Position numbers and translations under genes: made by a program
Shown here: in pieces, positions 52,101-63,853 of the stretch
How the letters are laid out: each line of letters begins with the position of its first letter
Numbering within the stretch: the stretch's first letter is position 1
NCBI RefSeq assembly: GCF_901933205.1
Contig: NC_044572.1
Span: 32,002,001 to 32,066,000, forward strand
DNA: 64,000 nucleotides
DNA from: Camarhynchus parvulus
Taxonomy: Eukaryota > Chordata > Aves > Passeriformes > Thraupidae
Direction: 5' to 3'
The notes under the pieces: model-generated
Database searches by the model: none
Seen by the model: only the letters and a program-made list of their open reading frames with translations
Told to the model about the DNA's origin: nothing

Positions 52101-53749
52101 CTACCTCTTGCCAAATACTATAATTCTTGGAAAGCAGCCAGAGGAACCATGTGGCGGTTACCACCCACAAACCACATGCCCAAATGTCAGACACACAACA
52201 GGGCACATGCAATACACTTCTGCAGGTGTTTGGGTCCATTCACCCACTGCTGCATTTTGGGTATTGTACACCCACGCGAAATGTAAAATCTGATTGAGAA
52301 ATATGAGTTACTTCACACCAAATACTGTATCTCTTAATATTGAATATCTCAGGTTACCGCACAAAATTCAACAGAAGAAAAATGTTCGTAATCATGATTA
52401 AAGCCACTACCAAGTATCAACAGATTATTTCATTACTATTACCATTAGGATCACTCAAGAAAAAGAATCAAAAATTTAATTTCTTTCATAATTTAAGACT
52501 ATGAGCAGTTAGATTAATCTCAAGTTACTGTAAGAGAAAAGGCACGAGGAAGGCTGCACTAGTAGGATACACAGTCACAAGACACTGTTCTGCATTCAGC
52601 CCTTGCACTGTTCCACTGTCAGCAGTCTATCGCCATTAGCCATGCCAGTATTTCACGGCATTTGACTGAGTTATCATGATTAATGGAATTTTAAAGAACA
52701 TGTTGGTTTGCACTAGTTCTCATAAACATTTTCACTTTTTTCTTTCCATTTCTTGTCCTTCATTTTAAGTTTTTTCACTTGGCTCATTTCTCCCTGTTTC
52801 TCCAATCAGAGACCTTAAACACAGTAACATTTTACTGTGAATTGTAATGGTAGATTAAAAACTGAGGAATCTCCTATTCTTAAACATTTAATTAATGTGA
52901 AAAAAGCCTGAAAAATCTGTGACATTAAAAAAAAAGCCTTATCAAAATCTAGAATACCTTTGTTGCAATGATAATTTGGAGACAATAACCATTATTTTTA
53001 AAAAATCACAGCAGAGATACAAACTACCCTACACAGTTCTGGAAGGGAGAGCAATCTACCCAAAACAGCTTCTATTTAACAGAAATCAAATAGTCACCAT
53101 TTAAGTGCTTGAACTTCAGTGTTAAAAGGGAGAAACCCAATTGAAACCAAAACAACCATGGTCCAAAGAGCAAGACTTCAGCATAGAAATGAAGCACATA
53201 CCTTGTTTAGTGTACTTGTTTTCTTCCTTCAGTTATACATTAGTAACTTTCTCTTACAGTATGAGCAATTTATACACATACACACAGAGTACTCAACTGT
53301 TGTGTCCTCCCACCCCATCCTAAATCCCAGAAAACATAGAGATCATTTAAAGGTAAGTTTAGCAGGAAAGCATAATTTGTTTAGTATCTGACTGTGCTAG
53401 AAAATACAAACATATATATCCCTCAATCCTTACTATATCCACAGATAAAAGAATCCACAAGAAGATAAAAAATCTGAAGTGGATCAGCACAGTAACCATC
53501 CACAGAGGCTTACCAACACTTGGGCGAGGAACTTTTGAGGAATATTGAAGTATTTAAAATGTTAGCTCAATTTTCTGGTTACTGTGTAGGTAAAGAGGAA
53601 TCTTTACCCAAAAGGCAATCATTAACAGGGACAAGTATGGGAGTTAAATATCACCGTATTTTGGAAAAAACACAACAAAACAAAACCCCCGCCAAGGGTT
53701 TCTGTAATAAATAAACCACTACATTATATTATGTAAAGACTTAAAAACA
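46191..53749. other. Intergenic DNA between IL6 and TOMM7 3' ends
   Basis: AT-rich, with no recognised gene or transposon. Simple features: an exact 15-bp tandem duplication (AACTTTAAAGTCCTT twice, 47,862-47,891), an A-run near 48,384-48,402, a TA/CATA run at 49,381-49,408 and a T-run near 51,652-51,668. The 142-codon frame at 46,752-47,180 (-) and the 140-codon frame at 46,054-46,476 (-) are unsupported. Confidence 0.5.
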
Positions 53750-53959
53750 ATATGCATCCATTCAAACAGTATTTATTTAATTACACCGTAATGCAAATAA
53801 GTTAGGTCCATATAAATTTCATTTTGTTGTATGTACAACCTATGGCATTAGCAAGCTGATTGAGCCAGCTGGTCTAAGTGTCGGCCTCATCCTCTGGAAT
53901 GTACGCATCTTCTGACACTCTGTCCATCGGCTGCGTCTACAACAGGACCACCACAGCCT
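53750..53959 (-). terminator. TOMM7 3' UTR and poly(A) signal
   Basis: The - strand downstream of the TOMM7 stop codon (53,960-53,962) runs about 185 bases to a canonical AATAAA (53,772-53,777, read on the - strand). Cleavage is expected at about 53,750-53,760. A short 3' UTR is usual for this gene. Confidence 0.7.
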
Positions 53960-56900
53960 TCAGCCCCAAAGTAGACTGAAAGGGGAGGGGGGAGGAAATC
54001 AAAGTCAGATTTGCAGCAGGTACTTGTCTTTAGATCTATATTTGTAAAACACGAGCCTGGAGGAACAGCCCTACAAATGTACAGAATAAACACTAGCCCC
54101 CAAAATCCTGAAATAATGCCACCTTTAAAGTGGTATTTAAGGCTACAGAGCACCAACATGTTATCACAAAAATGAGCATCTGTAAGCCTCAGATTAGACA
54201 AAACATCTGTTCATCGTATCTATGCATATATATTCTGGTACAAAACACATCTTTTACACTGTAGAGATGCACACCAAAAAAAGAAGTCTCAAACCACCAG
54301 TGAAGCTAAACATAGAAACACTGTCAGCAAGCAAACAACTGCAGTAACTTAGTTATTAAGACAGCAATAGATTCCACTGAAATTGTAATATGATATTACT
54401 ACTTTTTTTCCCATATTTTCTACTGTTTCTACTGAATCCTTGAATTTTAAAAATTGGATTTCTATACACTGTAACTATGTAAATCAAGAAGAGTTAATCT
54501 ATGACTTTGCAAACAATACAGTCCATCAATTATTTGTTTTAGGAATTCCTGGTCCCGCACAGTAATCAAAGGCATTTCTTGAAAAACAGGAGAACCACCC
54601 TTTCTCCAAAACTTTAATTAGTTAGACCTAAGGAAGCCCTTCAATAAAAATTAAATGTCACTAGAATGTAAGCACTACTAACGCCATAACATTGCAGCAT
54701 AACAAAGAGTCCCACAAGAAAGAGGCAACACGAGCCAAATGCACTTTGCTTCATGACAGTGACTAATACTGAAGGATACAGCCCTTTATTTCATGCACCT
54801 GTTATTATGCAGTGTTATTCCCTCATTTGCCAAGGCAGAAGGAGATTGGATTTTGGTTTCAATTTGTGCTAGAAATTGGAGAAGTTATTGTTCAGTGCAG
54901 AAACTTGCACAAACTAGCTCTACAACAGATTAGAAGGGCAGCCGTCATGGAAAAGACACAGGAAGTTCCATATCTTAAAAACCATGCAAGATTAAGAGAA
55001 AGGTCTTCCCAAGAACTAGAACTTTGCTGACTTGTCATGTGAATTTCCAAAGAAACAAGAACCACAACAATTAAAAACACGGGATGGAAGCATCATTCAC
55101 AACTGTTGCTGGCCAGAAATAATACCCAATCCAGTAACTATCTGCACTGGGTTTGTGCATACATTTGGAACCAATACATACCTCCAGATAGTTGGCTCAG
55201 GCATTCCAGGATCTGCACCTCTTTTAAAACCTGAAGTGAAACATACATTATATACATATATAAAAATAAACAAGTATGTACAGATTCCTACATAGTTAAA
55301 TCTCTATGAAGTTATTCCAGCCCATTAAACAGCAATAAAAAAGAAAGCTACTGAACATAGAATTGTGATTCATGAAGCTGTGCACTAGCCTGAATAAAAA
55401 CTGCACATTCTTACAAGGGTTAGAAAGCAAAAAAAAAAATACCAGTGTACACTTTTCTTGCTTTAAAAAGTCTTACCTGCATCCTTACCCGACCTAAAAT
55501 TCAGGATCAACTAACTGTGTGAGACAAAGGAAGTCATCTATGCCAGAGATCAAGACATAAATACTTTTACACACATAAACCTACAGATGTTAAATGCTGT
55601 CCAGAAAGCAACCTAGCAGGGCTCTACCAACAAAGACACCTAAAACTGGTATAGAGTAAGCACCTTGAGGCCTAACAGGCAATTCTCCAATGACATCTGA
55701 CACACACCTTAAAAGCAGTATTTCAGTAACAGTTCACTCAATTTAGCATGACAGAACGCTAAATGTTAAATCAATTTAATCTCAAATCTATTCTGATTGG
55801 CACTTTTTGGAGAAAGTTACATACTACTAAAGCTTGCAAACCAACAAGCTGTTTTCTAGTACCCAGGAAAATGAAATGAAAGTTAACTACAAAGAGTTCA
55901 TCCCCAGCCCCCAGTGACTCAAATATACCAAGTGACTTAAGTATATGTATACTAGGGAAGCAGCTGAAGGTTTAGTATATCAAGTGTCTTTGCTCTCTGG
56001 ACTGTAAAACAGAAGTCTTGAAACAGAATAATGCAATTCAAGCACTGTTCAATACTGCACTGGCTATCTAGAAGTGAACGTTTCATGAAAAATATATTAT
56101 TTCCCTCGTTTACAGAAAATAAATAATTAATGTCATGTTGCCTGAAACACAGGCCACAAAGGTTGATGGAAAAACTTCCGTTAACTTCACAGGCACTGGA
56201 AAAGCTCTTTGAAGATAACCTTGAATGATTTGGGACTATTAGACATCCTGACCCAAGTTCTTTGGCTGGCATACTGTCCAGCAGCACAGCTTAAAAATTC
56301 ATGAATTGCAGCCACACTGTGTGTATGAATGTTTCTGCCTCCTTCCCTCACCTCCAGTATTTTTAAATAAGCAAACCAGGTTTAACAAAACTGCATTGGT
56401 CTAATTTACTGACTTCAAACCAGGGCAGCCACTTTAAAGAAAGTTTAAAAAAAATACAACAAAACCCGACCAATGACCTATAACGGCACATTCTCATACT
56501 GGGCTCCTCGTACATGCCCTGAGCTAGAAAGCCTTACAGAGAAAGGTACAAGCTCAAATTTGCTGACCATTTCCTTGCCTATTTTTAGTTCAGCATGTAT
56601 TTGATACACACGGGGTCACACCTTCCCTCCCAAATTCAAAAGTAATCCTAGTAGAGAAGAGTTCTTCCAATCCTGCAGACTTTGGGTACATGCCACCTCC
56701 AAATGTCTATGGCAATCAAGGTGGCATCTGCTCTTCTCATCTGCTTATACTTTCATTACTGCAGATAAATTTAAAAGAAGGCAATGTAGATGTGGTACAG
56801 CACACTTATTTTCTGGAGATATGAACCTAAACTACTACAACTTAAATTTCTCACTACTACATAACAAAAAATATACTAGGCACGCTCATGCTAGTGCAAC

Positions 56901-58980
56901 TGTAAATACAGTAAGGTGGCTTTATACAATTTGAAGTAACTTATTAAATGTCACCAATGTAACTTATTAGTGTCACTAATGTGACACTCTGATGTCACTA
57001 AGAAGAAAGACCATCTTTCTGACATCCACAAACACTGTCAGGGAAGTAAAACCTAAACAAAACTTCAACAACAAATTAGGTCACAAAATACTGTTGAAAT
57101 TCCCACCCAAAACTTATTAATTTAAAAGAATTTATAAACTAAAAATGGAAATGCAATGGAAAAGCAGACCTAATAAGGCTAATTTTTTCCATAGTTTTTG
57201 AAGCGACTTCTTTTGCTTGCAGTTGTTATCAAAGCACTTCTGTAACAGCTGAAGAGACCAAGGTTTTCCTGGTTGTTATCTATAAACAATCAAAGCCCTT
57301 CAAACCAGGCACTGCACTCCCTTCAATTAATCAAAACAACCTCTCAGATTTGACTGGAAACATCAAGCTCCCAGCCCTCCTTCATGTTTGCATTCACTGC
57401 AAAGATGCCTGTTTGGTTTAGGCGCTTTTCCCAAAAGGCCTAACAGTTTGGGCAGAAAGCAAGCCAAATTAATTGCAGGGATCAGCCTTCCTGGGCCCCC
57501 TCTGTTATAAAAGAAGTGAATAAAAGTGTCCAGCCTCTCTTAAACAAGGACAGCTGATGGCATACAGCTCTAACTCAGCAGGAGAAATACTGTGTGGTAG
57601 TGATGCCTGGCCAGCCTGACAACAGGAGCAAGCAAAATATATCCTGGGCACCAGGCACAACAGCAAGGCATCCCCTTAACATTCCTCTGCAGCTTGGAAA
57701 CAGGAGCCACACCATTTTTGGTGGGAGAGAGACTGTAACCTGTATGCCTGTTGCTGGAAATTTAATCTCAGCTGGAGGCTGGCAATGTCCCCAGTGCCAT
57801 GAAGCACAGCACCCAGCGTTCTGCTCACCAGACTCCCAGGAGCACAAAGCACAGCCCTGACCATTATAGCAGGCAGTCACTGACACAGGGTTAAATCACA
57901 GCCCCATTTGCTGTTCGGCTGCTTCAGTGCTCTGCCCACTCCCCAGAGGGGCCCTCACACAGGATTAGCCTCCAGGGAGAAAAAGGGGCAAAAACCTCTT
58001 TATTACAGGACCACAGGATTGTCAGGGTTGGAAGGGACCTCTAGAGATCCCCTAGTCCACCCCCTGACAAGGCAGGGTCACCTGGGGCAAGTGACACAGG
58101 AATGGGTCCAGCTGGGCTTTGAATGCCTTCACACAGGGAGACTCCACAACCTCCCTGTGCAGCCTGTTCCAGGGCTTTGCCACCCTCAATGTGACAAATT
58201 CCTTCCTCATGTTGAGGTGAAACTTCTTGTGTTATAGTTTATGGCCATTACTCCCCATCCTGTACCTGGGCACCACTAAAGAGTCTGGCTCCAATCTCTA
58301 AGCACTTCCCTATAAGATATTTGTATGATTTAATGAGATCCCCTCCCAGTCTTCTCTTCTCTGGACTAAACTGGCCCAACACCCGCAATCTCTGCTCATA
58401 AGAGAGATGCTTCAGTCCCTTAATTATCTTCGTGGCCTTGTGCTGGACCTCCTCCAGCAGCTCCTCGTCCTTCCTGTACTGAGGAGCCCAGAACTCGACA
58501 CAGCACTCCTCATGTGGCCTCGCTAGGGCCGAGTAGAGTGGGAAGATCACATACTTCTTCTTTACAAAAAATAAGGGGGGGGAACAAACAAACCATATAA
58601 ACACACAAATAAAAAACCCAACTGTAACAAAAAGCCACCCCGTCTCAGTTCTGCCAAGGGCAACCCCGCCCTCCCCTCCGCACATGCGCGGCCATGGCCG
58701 CGGGCGGCGGGGGCAGCGTGGCGGGGCGGCCCTGGGCCCCCCCCGGGCCCTTCCCTCGGCCCCGCCGCTCCCCGGTAGCGTCCGGACGGGCCCGGGGGCG
58801 GAGAGCGGCCATCAGAGCCGGCCGCCCCAGACCCGGCCTCCCGGAGGGCCCCCGCGCGTCCCCCGCCCGGCACTGACCGAGATAGAGCACTACGGGGATG
58901 AAGCCCCAGCGGATGGCGAACTGGCCGCCCTTGAAGAGCTGCTGTAGCCGCTGCTTGGCCTCCTTGCTAAGCTTCGGCAT
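53960..58980 (-). CDS. TOMM7: TOM complex subunit TOM7, three coding exons, complete
   Basis: Small tail-anchored subunit of the translocase of the outer mitochondrial membrane. In mammals TOM7 tunes TOM assembly and stabilises PINK1 at damaged mitochondria. Coding exons on the - strand are 58,980-58,878 (103 nt), 55,230-55,182 (49 nt) and 53,975-53,960 (16 nt): 168 nt, 55 aa plus stop, the same length as the human protein. Donors are ctcg|gtcagt and ggag|gtatgt; acceptors are cttcag|gtttta and ctttcag|tctact. The cytosolic N-terminus is MPKLSKEAKQRLQQLFKG. A single membrane segment covers about residues 20-36 (FAIRWGFIPVVLYLG), and the C-terminus is FKRGADPGMPEPTIWSLLWG. The protein is near-identical to human TOMM7 as I recall it. 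Introns are 3,647 and 1,206 bp. It converges with IL6 and starts inside a CpG island. Confidence 0.97.
53976..55181 (-). other. TOMM7 intron 2
   Basis: GT-AG intron of 1,206 bp with a strong pyrimidine tract (C/T run before the acceptor at 53,976-53,999 on the - strand). No repeat family or other gene is seen inside. Confidence 0.85.
55231..58877 (-). other. TOMM7 intron 1
   Basis: GT-AG intron of 3,647 bp. It carries a CR1 fragment (58,005-58,557) and a short cluster of related TGTCAC-containing repeats with a perfect 8-bp stem, 4-base loop inverted repeat (AGTGTCAC taat GTGACACT, 56,969-56,988). The part closest to exon 1 is CpG-rich. Confidence 0.85.
58005..58557 (-). mobile_element. CR1 LINE fragment inside TOMM7 intron 1
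   Basis: The + strand reads 'gtcagggttggaagggacct', then 'ctccacaacctccctgtgca', 'cctgttccagggctttgcca', 'gatcccctcccagtcttctc' and 'cgctagggccgagtagagtg', which is a reversed CR1 3' region. A - strand frame (ending near 58,248) still reads FPLYSALARPHEECCVEFWA, a conserved CR1 ORF2 end motif. The element is 5'-truncated near 58,557. It has the same orientation as TOMM7 and lies about 320 bp from exon 1. It is relatively well preserved. Confidence 0.93.
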
Positions 58981-59460
58981 CCCGGCGGCGGGGCAGAGAG
59001 GAGGAGGAGGAGGAGGAAGAGGAGAAGAAGGAGGAGCGCAGCCGCTCTCGTAACAGCGCCGTGCGCTGGGCGGGACCCATCGCTCGGCTGCGGGGCGGGG
59101 AGGGGGCTGGACCTTGGGCGGCCGAGGAAATGGCGGCGCCCAGCTGTCCTCTGTCCGCCGGGTGTGCTCCGTCCCTCGGGTGGCCTCTGTCCGCCGGGTG
59201 TCCTGTGCCCCCTGCGTGTTCTCTGCCCGCTGCGACCCAGGCGGGCTTGTCCCGGCCGCCTTCCAGCGCCGCAGGCTGAGGGATCGGCAGCGGGGTTGGG
59301 ACGGGCCCAGTGGGGCTGGCGGCTGTGAGGGGGCGCGGGGGCTGCGAGCGCTGTGGGTTTCCCTGCCCGCCTTGGCTCCTGAACTGCCGCAGTCTTGTGC
59401 TTGTTCTTCCCCGGAGCTCTCGAGGTGTTGCTCACACGCCGCCTCTGCAGGGTAGGAAGT
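58640..59460. promoter_or_regulatory. CpG island and promoter of TOMM7
   Basis: A GC-rich, CpG-dense block covers TOMM7 exon 1 and upstream sequence. A GA-rich purine tract (59,000-59,035, read as CT-rich on the mRNA strand) lies just 5' of the start codon. A YY1-like motif (AAATGGCGGC, 59,128-59,137) sits about 150 bases upstream. An NRF1-like near-palindrome (GCACATGCGC, 58,680-58,689) lies just inside intron 1. YY1 and NRF1 commonly control nuclear genes for mitochondrial proteins; their use here is inferred. No TATA box is evident. Confidence 0.75.
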
Positions 59461-59539
59461 GCCTTTGGTAAGTGAAGGGTAGAGATGGAGTGATAAGGAA
59501 AAGTGTTCCTGGAGGAAACTGGAAATGCGTCTCCATGAC

Positions 59540-59790
59540 GCTGTGTCAAGGAAGGTTTAGGCTTGATATTAATAGGAAAATAATATGAAAAAGATTATTC
59601 ACCCCGGGGGTGGTTGGGCACTGGAACAGGTTCCCCAGGGAAGTGGTCGTAGCACCAACCTGACAGAGCTCAAGAAGTGTTTGGACGGTGCTCTCAGGCA
59701 CATGGTGTGACTCTTGGCATGTGCTGTGCAGGGCCAGGAGATGGACTTCGATGGTCCTTGTGGGTCCCTTCCAGGTCAAAATACCAGGCT
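59540..59790 (+). mobile_element. CR1 LINE 3' fragment upstream of TOMM7
   Basis: This is a short, diverged sense-strand CR1 3' end. It shows 'aggaaggtttaggcttgata', 'gttgggcactggaacaggtt', 'ccccagggaagtggtcgtag' and a final 'gggtcccttccaggtcaaaa'. It lies about 560 bp upstream of the TOMM7 start codon, at the outer edge of the CpG island. Confidence 0.8.
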
Positions 59791-62700
59791 GTGTGATGTA
59801 TCCAGACCATGGAAACAAGGAGTTCAGGGAGTGAAAACTTTACTAGAAATACGAGGAGAGACCTGATACCTAAAAACTGGCAGTACAGCACTTGGAGCTT
59901 GTTGTCCTTAAAAACCTCAGAGCTCAGATAAACACTAAAGCATTTTGTTTTTTAACTAATAAATGAGTGGCCTCTTTCCTTGCCGTGCCCTAACCACCAA
60001 GCTACTCTTTGTTTGACACAACTTACATGACATCATGTTGTGTCGTGTCTATGCCATTGATTCAGTCGTTTTTACCATGTTTTCATTCTTTCTCCGGTAG
60101 CCTGCTTTTTGCTGTAATGCCAGATCCAAGCCAGATGCAGGTTTTCAGATTCTGCTGTTACTAATGCAGCTGCAGCAGTTAACCCCATCTGGCTGTATCA
60201 TGTCTGCTACCTATAGCAAAGTTTTGCATGTTATATATTGGTTTGCCTACAGCAGTTACTTGAACTTCTGTAGCCATTTTGTCACGTTAAGAATAACAGC
60301 AAGTCAGTGCTTTTTAGAGACAAGAAGGAATCCAGGGGTATAATAAATCTTACTTATTCAGCCATACCATTTACTCTTCCAGTGTACAAATGCCTGTCCA
60401 GTGTATGAATCCCTGTTCTGCCATTTCAAGATGATAAAAATGGGAGCTTTTAGCTCACTACTTGCTCTCCAGGTACAGGGCAGGTAGCAAACTGCAGGCA
60501 ACATGAGGGGTTCTGGTAGCCCATGGCCTGCTTTTGCCATGGTCTGTGAATGATGAAAGTGTGGGGGATGGAGGAATATTTTGGTGGGGTCATGGCACAA
60601 ACGTGCAGTCATGTTACAGAATGCACAGCCTTTCCTGTTGTACACCAGTCCCAGTGCCCTGTGCGTCCATACACATTAAACATGGGATACACCAGCATTT
60701 CTAGTGATAGGACTGACACACATTTAATGATATCTGACAAAAAAAGTAGAGGCATAGAGTTTGTGAGTGTCTCCTTTATAAACTGAATAGCTTATCCCTA
60801 TGGAAAGTTTAGGCACCAGTGCTGTCTATGTATTCATGAACATCAATATGAAGTTAACAGGACTACAAGCCTACACGCTTTCCCAAAAGAACATGCCTTT
60901 GGTGGGGAAATTCTAGGAATTCTAACTGAAAATTGAGAGAACAAGTCTTTCTATCCACAGGTTTGTGTTGGATTTCAGTATTTTTGGTATATCACTCGTC
61001 AAACTTTCCAAATTAGTATGCATAAGTAGAATTGTACAAACATTCAAAATTACAAATTTACTCTTCTTATGAGCCAGTGTAGTGCAAGAGGCATATTCAT
61101 GAATCAGTAATGGCTTGTCACACTCAAAAGAGAACTCAAACCATTGAACGTGGTTTTTTGACTTGCAGGAACCTATTTTTCAGCAGTTTGTATTAAATTG
61201 GTTTTCCTTTGTAGATGAGGCCAAGATCTGTTTTCACACTGTGGTTACTGTTACAGCTTGTTCTTTCTAAACATACAAAACCAACTGTTCATTACAGCAC
61301 ACAGCTCGTTAATAATCTCTTACAAAATATGGCAATAAAATATGACCCACTGCGGTGGAATAAAATTCAAAAGGTATTTTTCCTTCCTGTAAATTTAGTG
61401 CAAGTGGGATTCAGAAGGTCGAATGTACAGATCACCTGATAGGAGGGGTTGAACAGTTGCTCAGTCTCCCTTGAGGATTGATTTAACAGTATCATATATG
61501 ACACAGTCCATATAATGTTATTGTGGGTGCTCTTGAGAAAGGACACTCACCAAAGAGTGCCACATGTACCTCATCTTCTCTTCCCTTCACACATTGAGTC
61601 AAGGAGTAATTTTCAGAGCACAGAAACATGTTGGCCTTCATTTCTCATGTCTGCCCGTTTGACTGTTTGACCAAAAGCTTGCAGGTTATTTCATTAATTT
61701 AACTACAGAAGCCAGGAAATTAATAGCAAGAAAGTTAGTATTACTTTGCCAGTTTTCTCATGAACAAAATCAGTGCTAGAAGAGCCCAAAGGTGTATGTT
61801 GGTATGCAGATAAACCAGTGTTGATTCTATAGTGACTGCTCGAGATCTACATAGTCTTACATACTGAAGCTGTGAAAGATGTCTGTAAACTGAGAATTGT
61901 GACTGGAGAAGAGCACTTACTTCATCATAACACACATCCATAGTCTCCAACTGTCCAGCAGATCATATTTGCACTAAAAGACCTCAACTAGCCAACTAAC
62001 AAGCTCACAAAACCTCCACAACAAAACAAAAACCAATGAATGGTTGTGCTGACCCCAGAAGTTTTCCATGAGGATGTTAGAGGGTCTAAGAGCTCAGCAG
62101 TCCTTCAGTGATCTGCTGACTCAGACAAAGGGGGAAGGAGAGCAGCAGTCATCAAGAACAGCAGTCCCTGCAAGTTCGTGGGACAGCACTAGTCACATAA
62201 ATATTGGCAATTAGCCTGTAAAAGCAAATGTGCCTGTGATGGGGCATGAAACAATGAGCTGTTTTGAAGGGAGAAAACCTAATACACAAAGAAATGTGTA
62301 TTGTAAGATGGAGGTGACTCTGCCTGGAGAAGATGGAAGTAGGATTTTATGGGTGTGCTGTGAGTATTTGTGTTTGTAAGTTATTGTGGTAACAGTTCTA
62401 TGAAGGATTTTGATTTTATTTGATTTTTTTTTTCTTGTGGCTGATAATGAAGACAAAACTGCTTGGAATGCTGTATCCATTAACTAAGGAGAACAAGAGC
62501 CCCAATTGCTGGAGTGACAAAAGAAAATTAGTGATACCATAGATGTTCAAAGTCTTTTGTTGCAAAAAAAAAAAATCTCTTTGAATTTCTTTTGCCTTGT
62601 AGCTCCATGTGATCAGCAATAACAACAAAATCAGAAACAAAATTGCAGAGGTTTCAACTGGGACAACAAGAACGTGAATCCCTACTGTTTTATTGACTCG

Positions 62701-63853
62701 ATTAGCAGTAATTCCACAAGTGTTTTCACAGCAAATAAATATCACTAGTACTCATGGTAAAATGGCCAAATATTTCCATTTTTACTCGGTAAATGAGGGA
62801 ATTGAGATTCTTACAGACATGGCTGAATTGCTGAAGTGTCAGATTCAGGAAATAATGTCACTTGATCAGATGGCTTTAACTTGTCTTTTTGAGTGCAAAG
62901 GGTACCTTTCAGGTTAAAGAATTCCAGACCTTCTAAAAGCTTTATCTCAGCGAACCACAAAGAAAAGCCATGCAATGGTACATGTAACTCAGATGCTGAG
63001 GAAGGAGACAAAGTGCAGTGATACATTGGAGTCTGTGAAAAATCACTGTAAACTTTGTCAGAAATCCCTGCAGGCCTCCATTGTGCACTTAGCAATCTCA
63101 CTTTTGAGATTTCCCCAATTTACTGACAAAAAGCTGCGTTAAATTCATCTACTTGGGAACAAAGTTTGAGTTTGATCCTATTTAGGAGGAACTTAGGTTT
63201 CAAAGACACAATGGTGGATGTTTCTTCAGGATTATACCATAAATCAGTATAAATAGCACAAGAACATAAGGAAGAGCTCTTCAACAGATTTCCACTTAAG
63301 GCTGAATCTTCATGATGTCAGTAAAAACAGTAGTATATTATGACTAGACATTCTATTTCACTTCATTGTTACGACTAAACTTCCTATTTTTATTGTATCC
63401 TAATAATGATGTTCCTTCTATTCCATTTTAGTATTCCTATTCATTTAGTGTAATAAATCCCTGCTTCTCTGCAGTACCACTGATCTGGGAAATGTTCCTT
63501 TTCATTTCACGAAGACCAGAAAGGACAGAGACAAAGGGAAATGGAAAGTACTATGGTCAAAAGAGCAAAGACTTAGGCAGTCCAATTAGGTCATGTGCAA
63601 AGTAACCAGAATTCTAAAATGTCTTCTGAATGTTATTGAGACCTAGATTAGTTTGGGTTGAGTATATTTGGGTTCTTACATTTGGCATAATTTCCAAACA
63701 TGCTTGGAATGCAGAGCTGTAATGCATATAAAAAATTTCTGTCCCAATTAGAATCATCTTCATATGAATTTCTGTATGATGCTTGTTGGATATATGTGGT
63801 CACTGCCTGACACGGGATATTTCCAGGAAAAGTCACTGGATATTGCCAGTCAC
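59791..63853. other. Intergenic DNA right of TOMM7; one weak exon-pair candidate
   Basis: AT-rich sequence with no confidently recognised gene. On the + strand, 61,215-61,373 and 62,732-62,917 could be two phase-compatible exons of a small secreted protein; see findings. By mammalian gene order HYCC1 (FAM126A) should lie beyond, but I see none of its coding sequence. Confidence 0.45.

Noticed and set aside
58645..59549. Long frames across the TOMM7 CpG island on both strands
   Set aside because: Low-complexity Ala/Arg/Gly/Pro readings of GC-rich promoter DNA. Only the first 34 codons of the 58,980 frame are real (TOMM7 exon 1).
59500..63850. A box C/D snoRNA such as SNORD93, which lies near TOMM7 in human
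   Set aside because: I looked for paired C (RTGATGA) and D (CTGA) boxes with a terminal stem. The C-box-like sites near 60,550 and 63,405 lack a convincing partner and stem. A covariance-model search (Infernal with Rfam) would decide.
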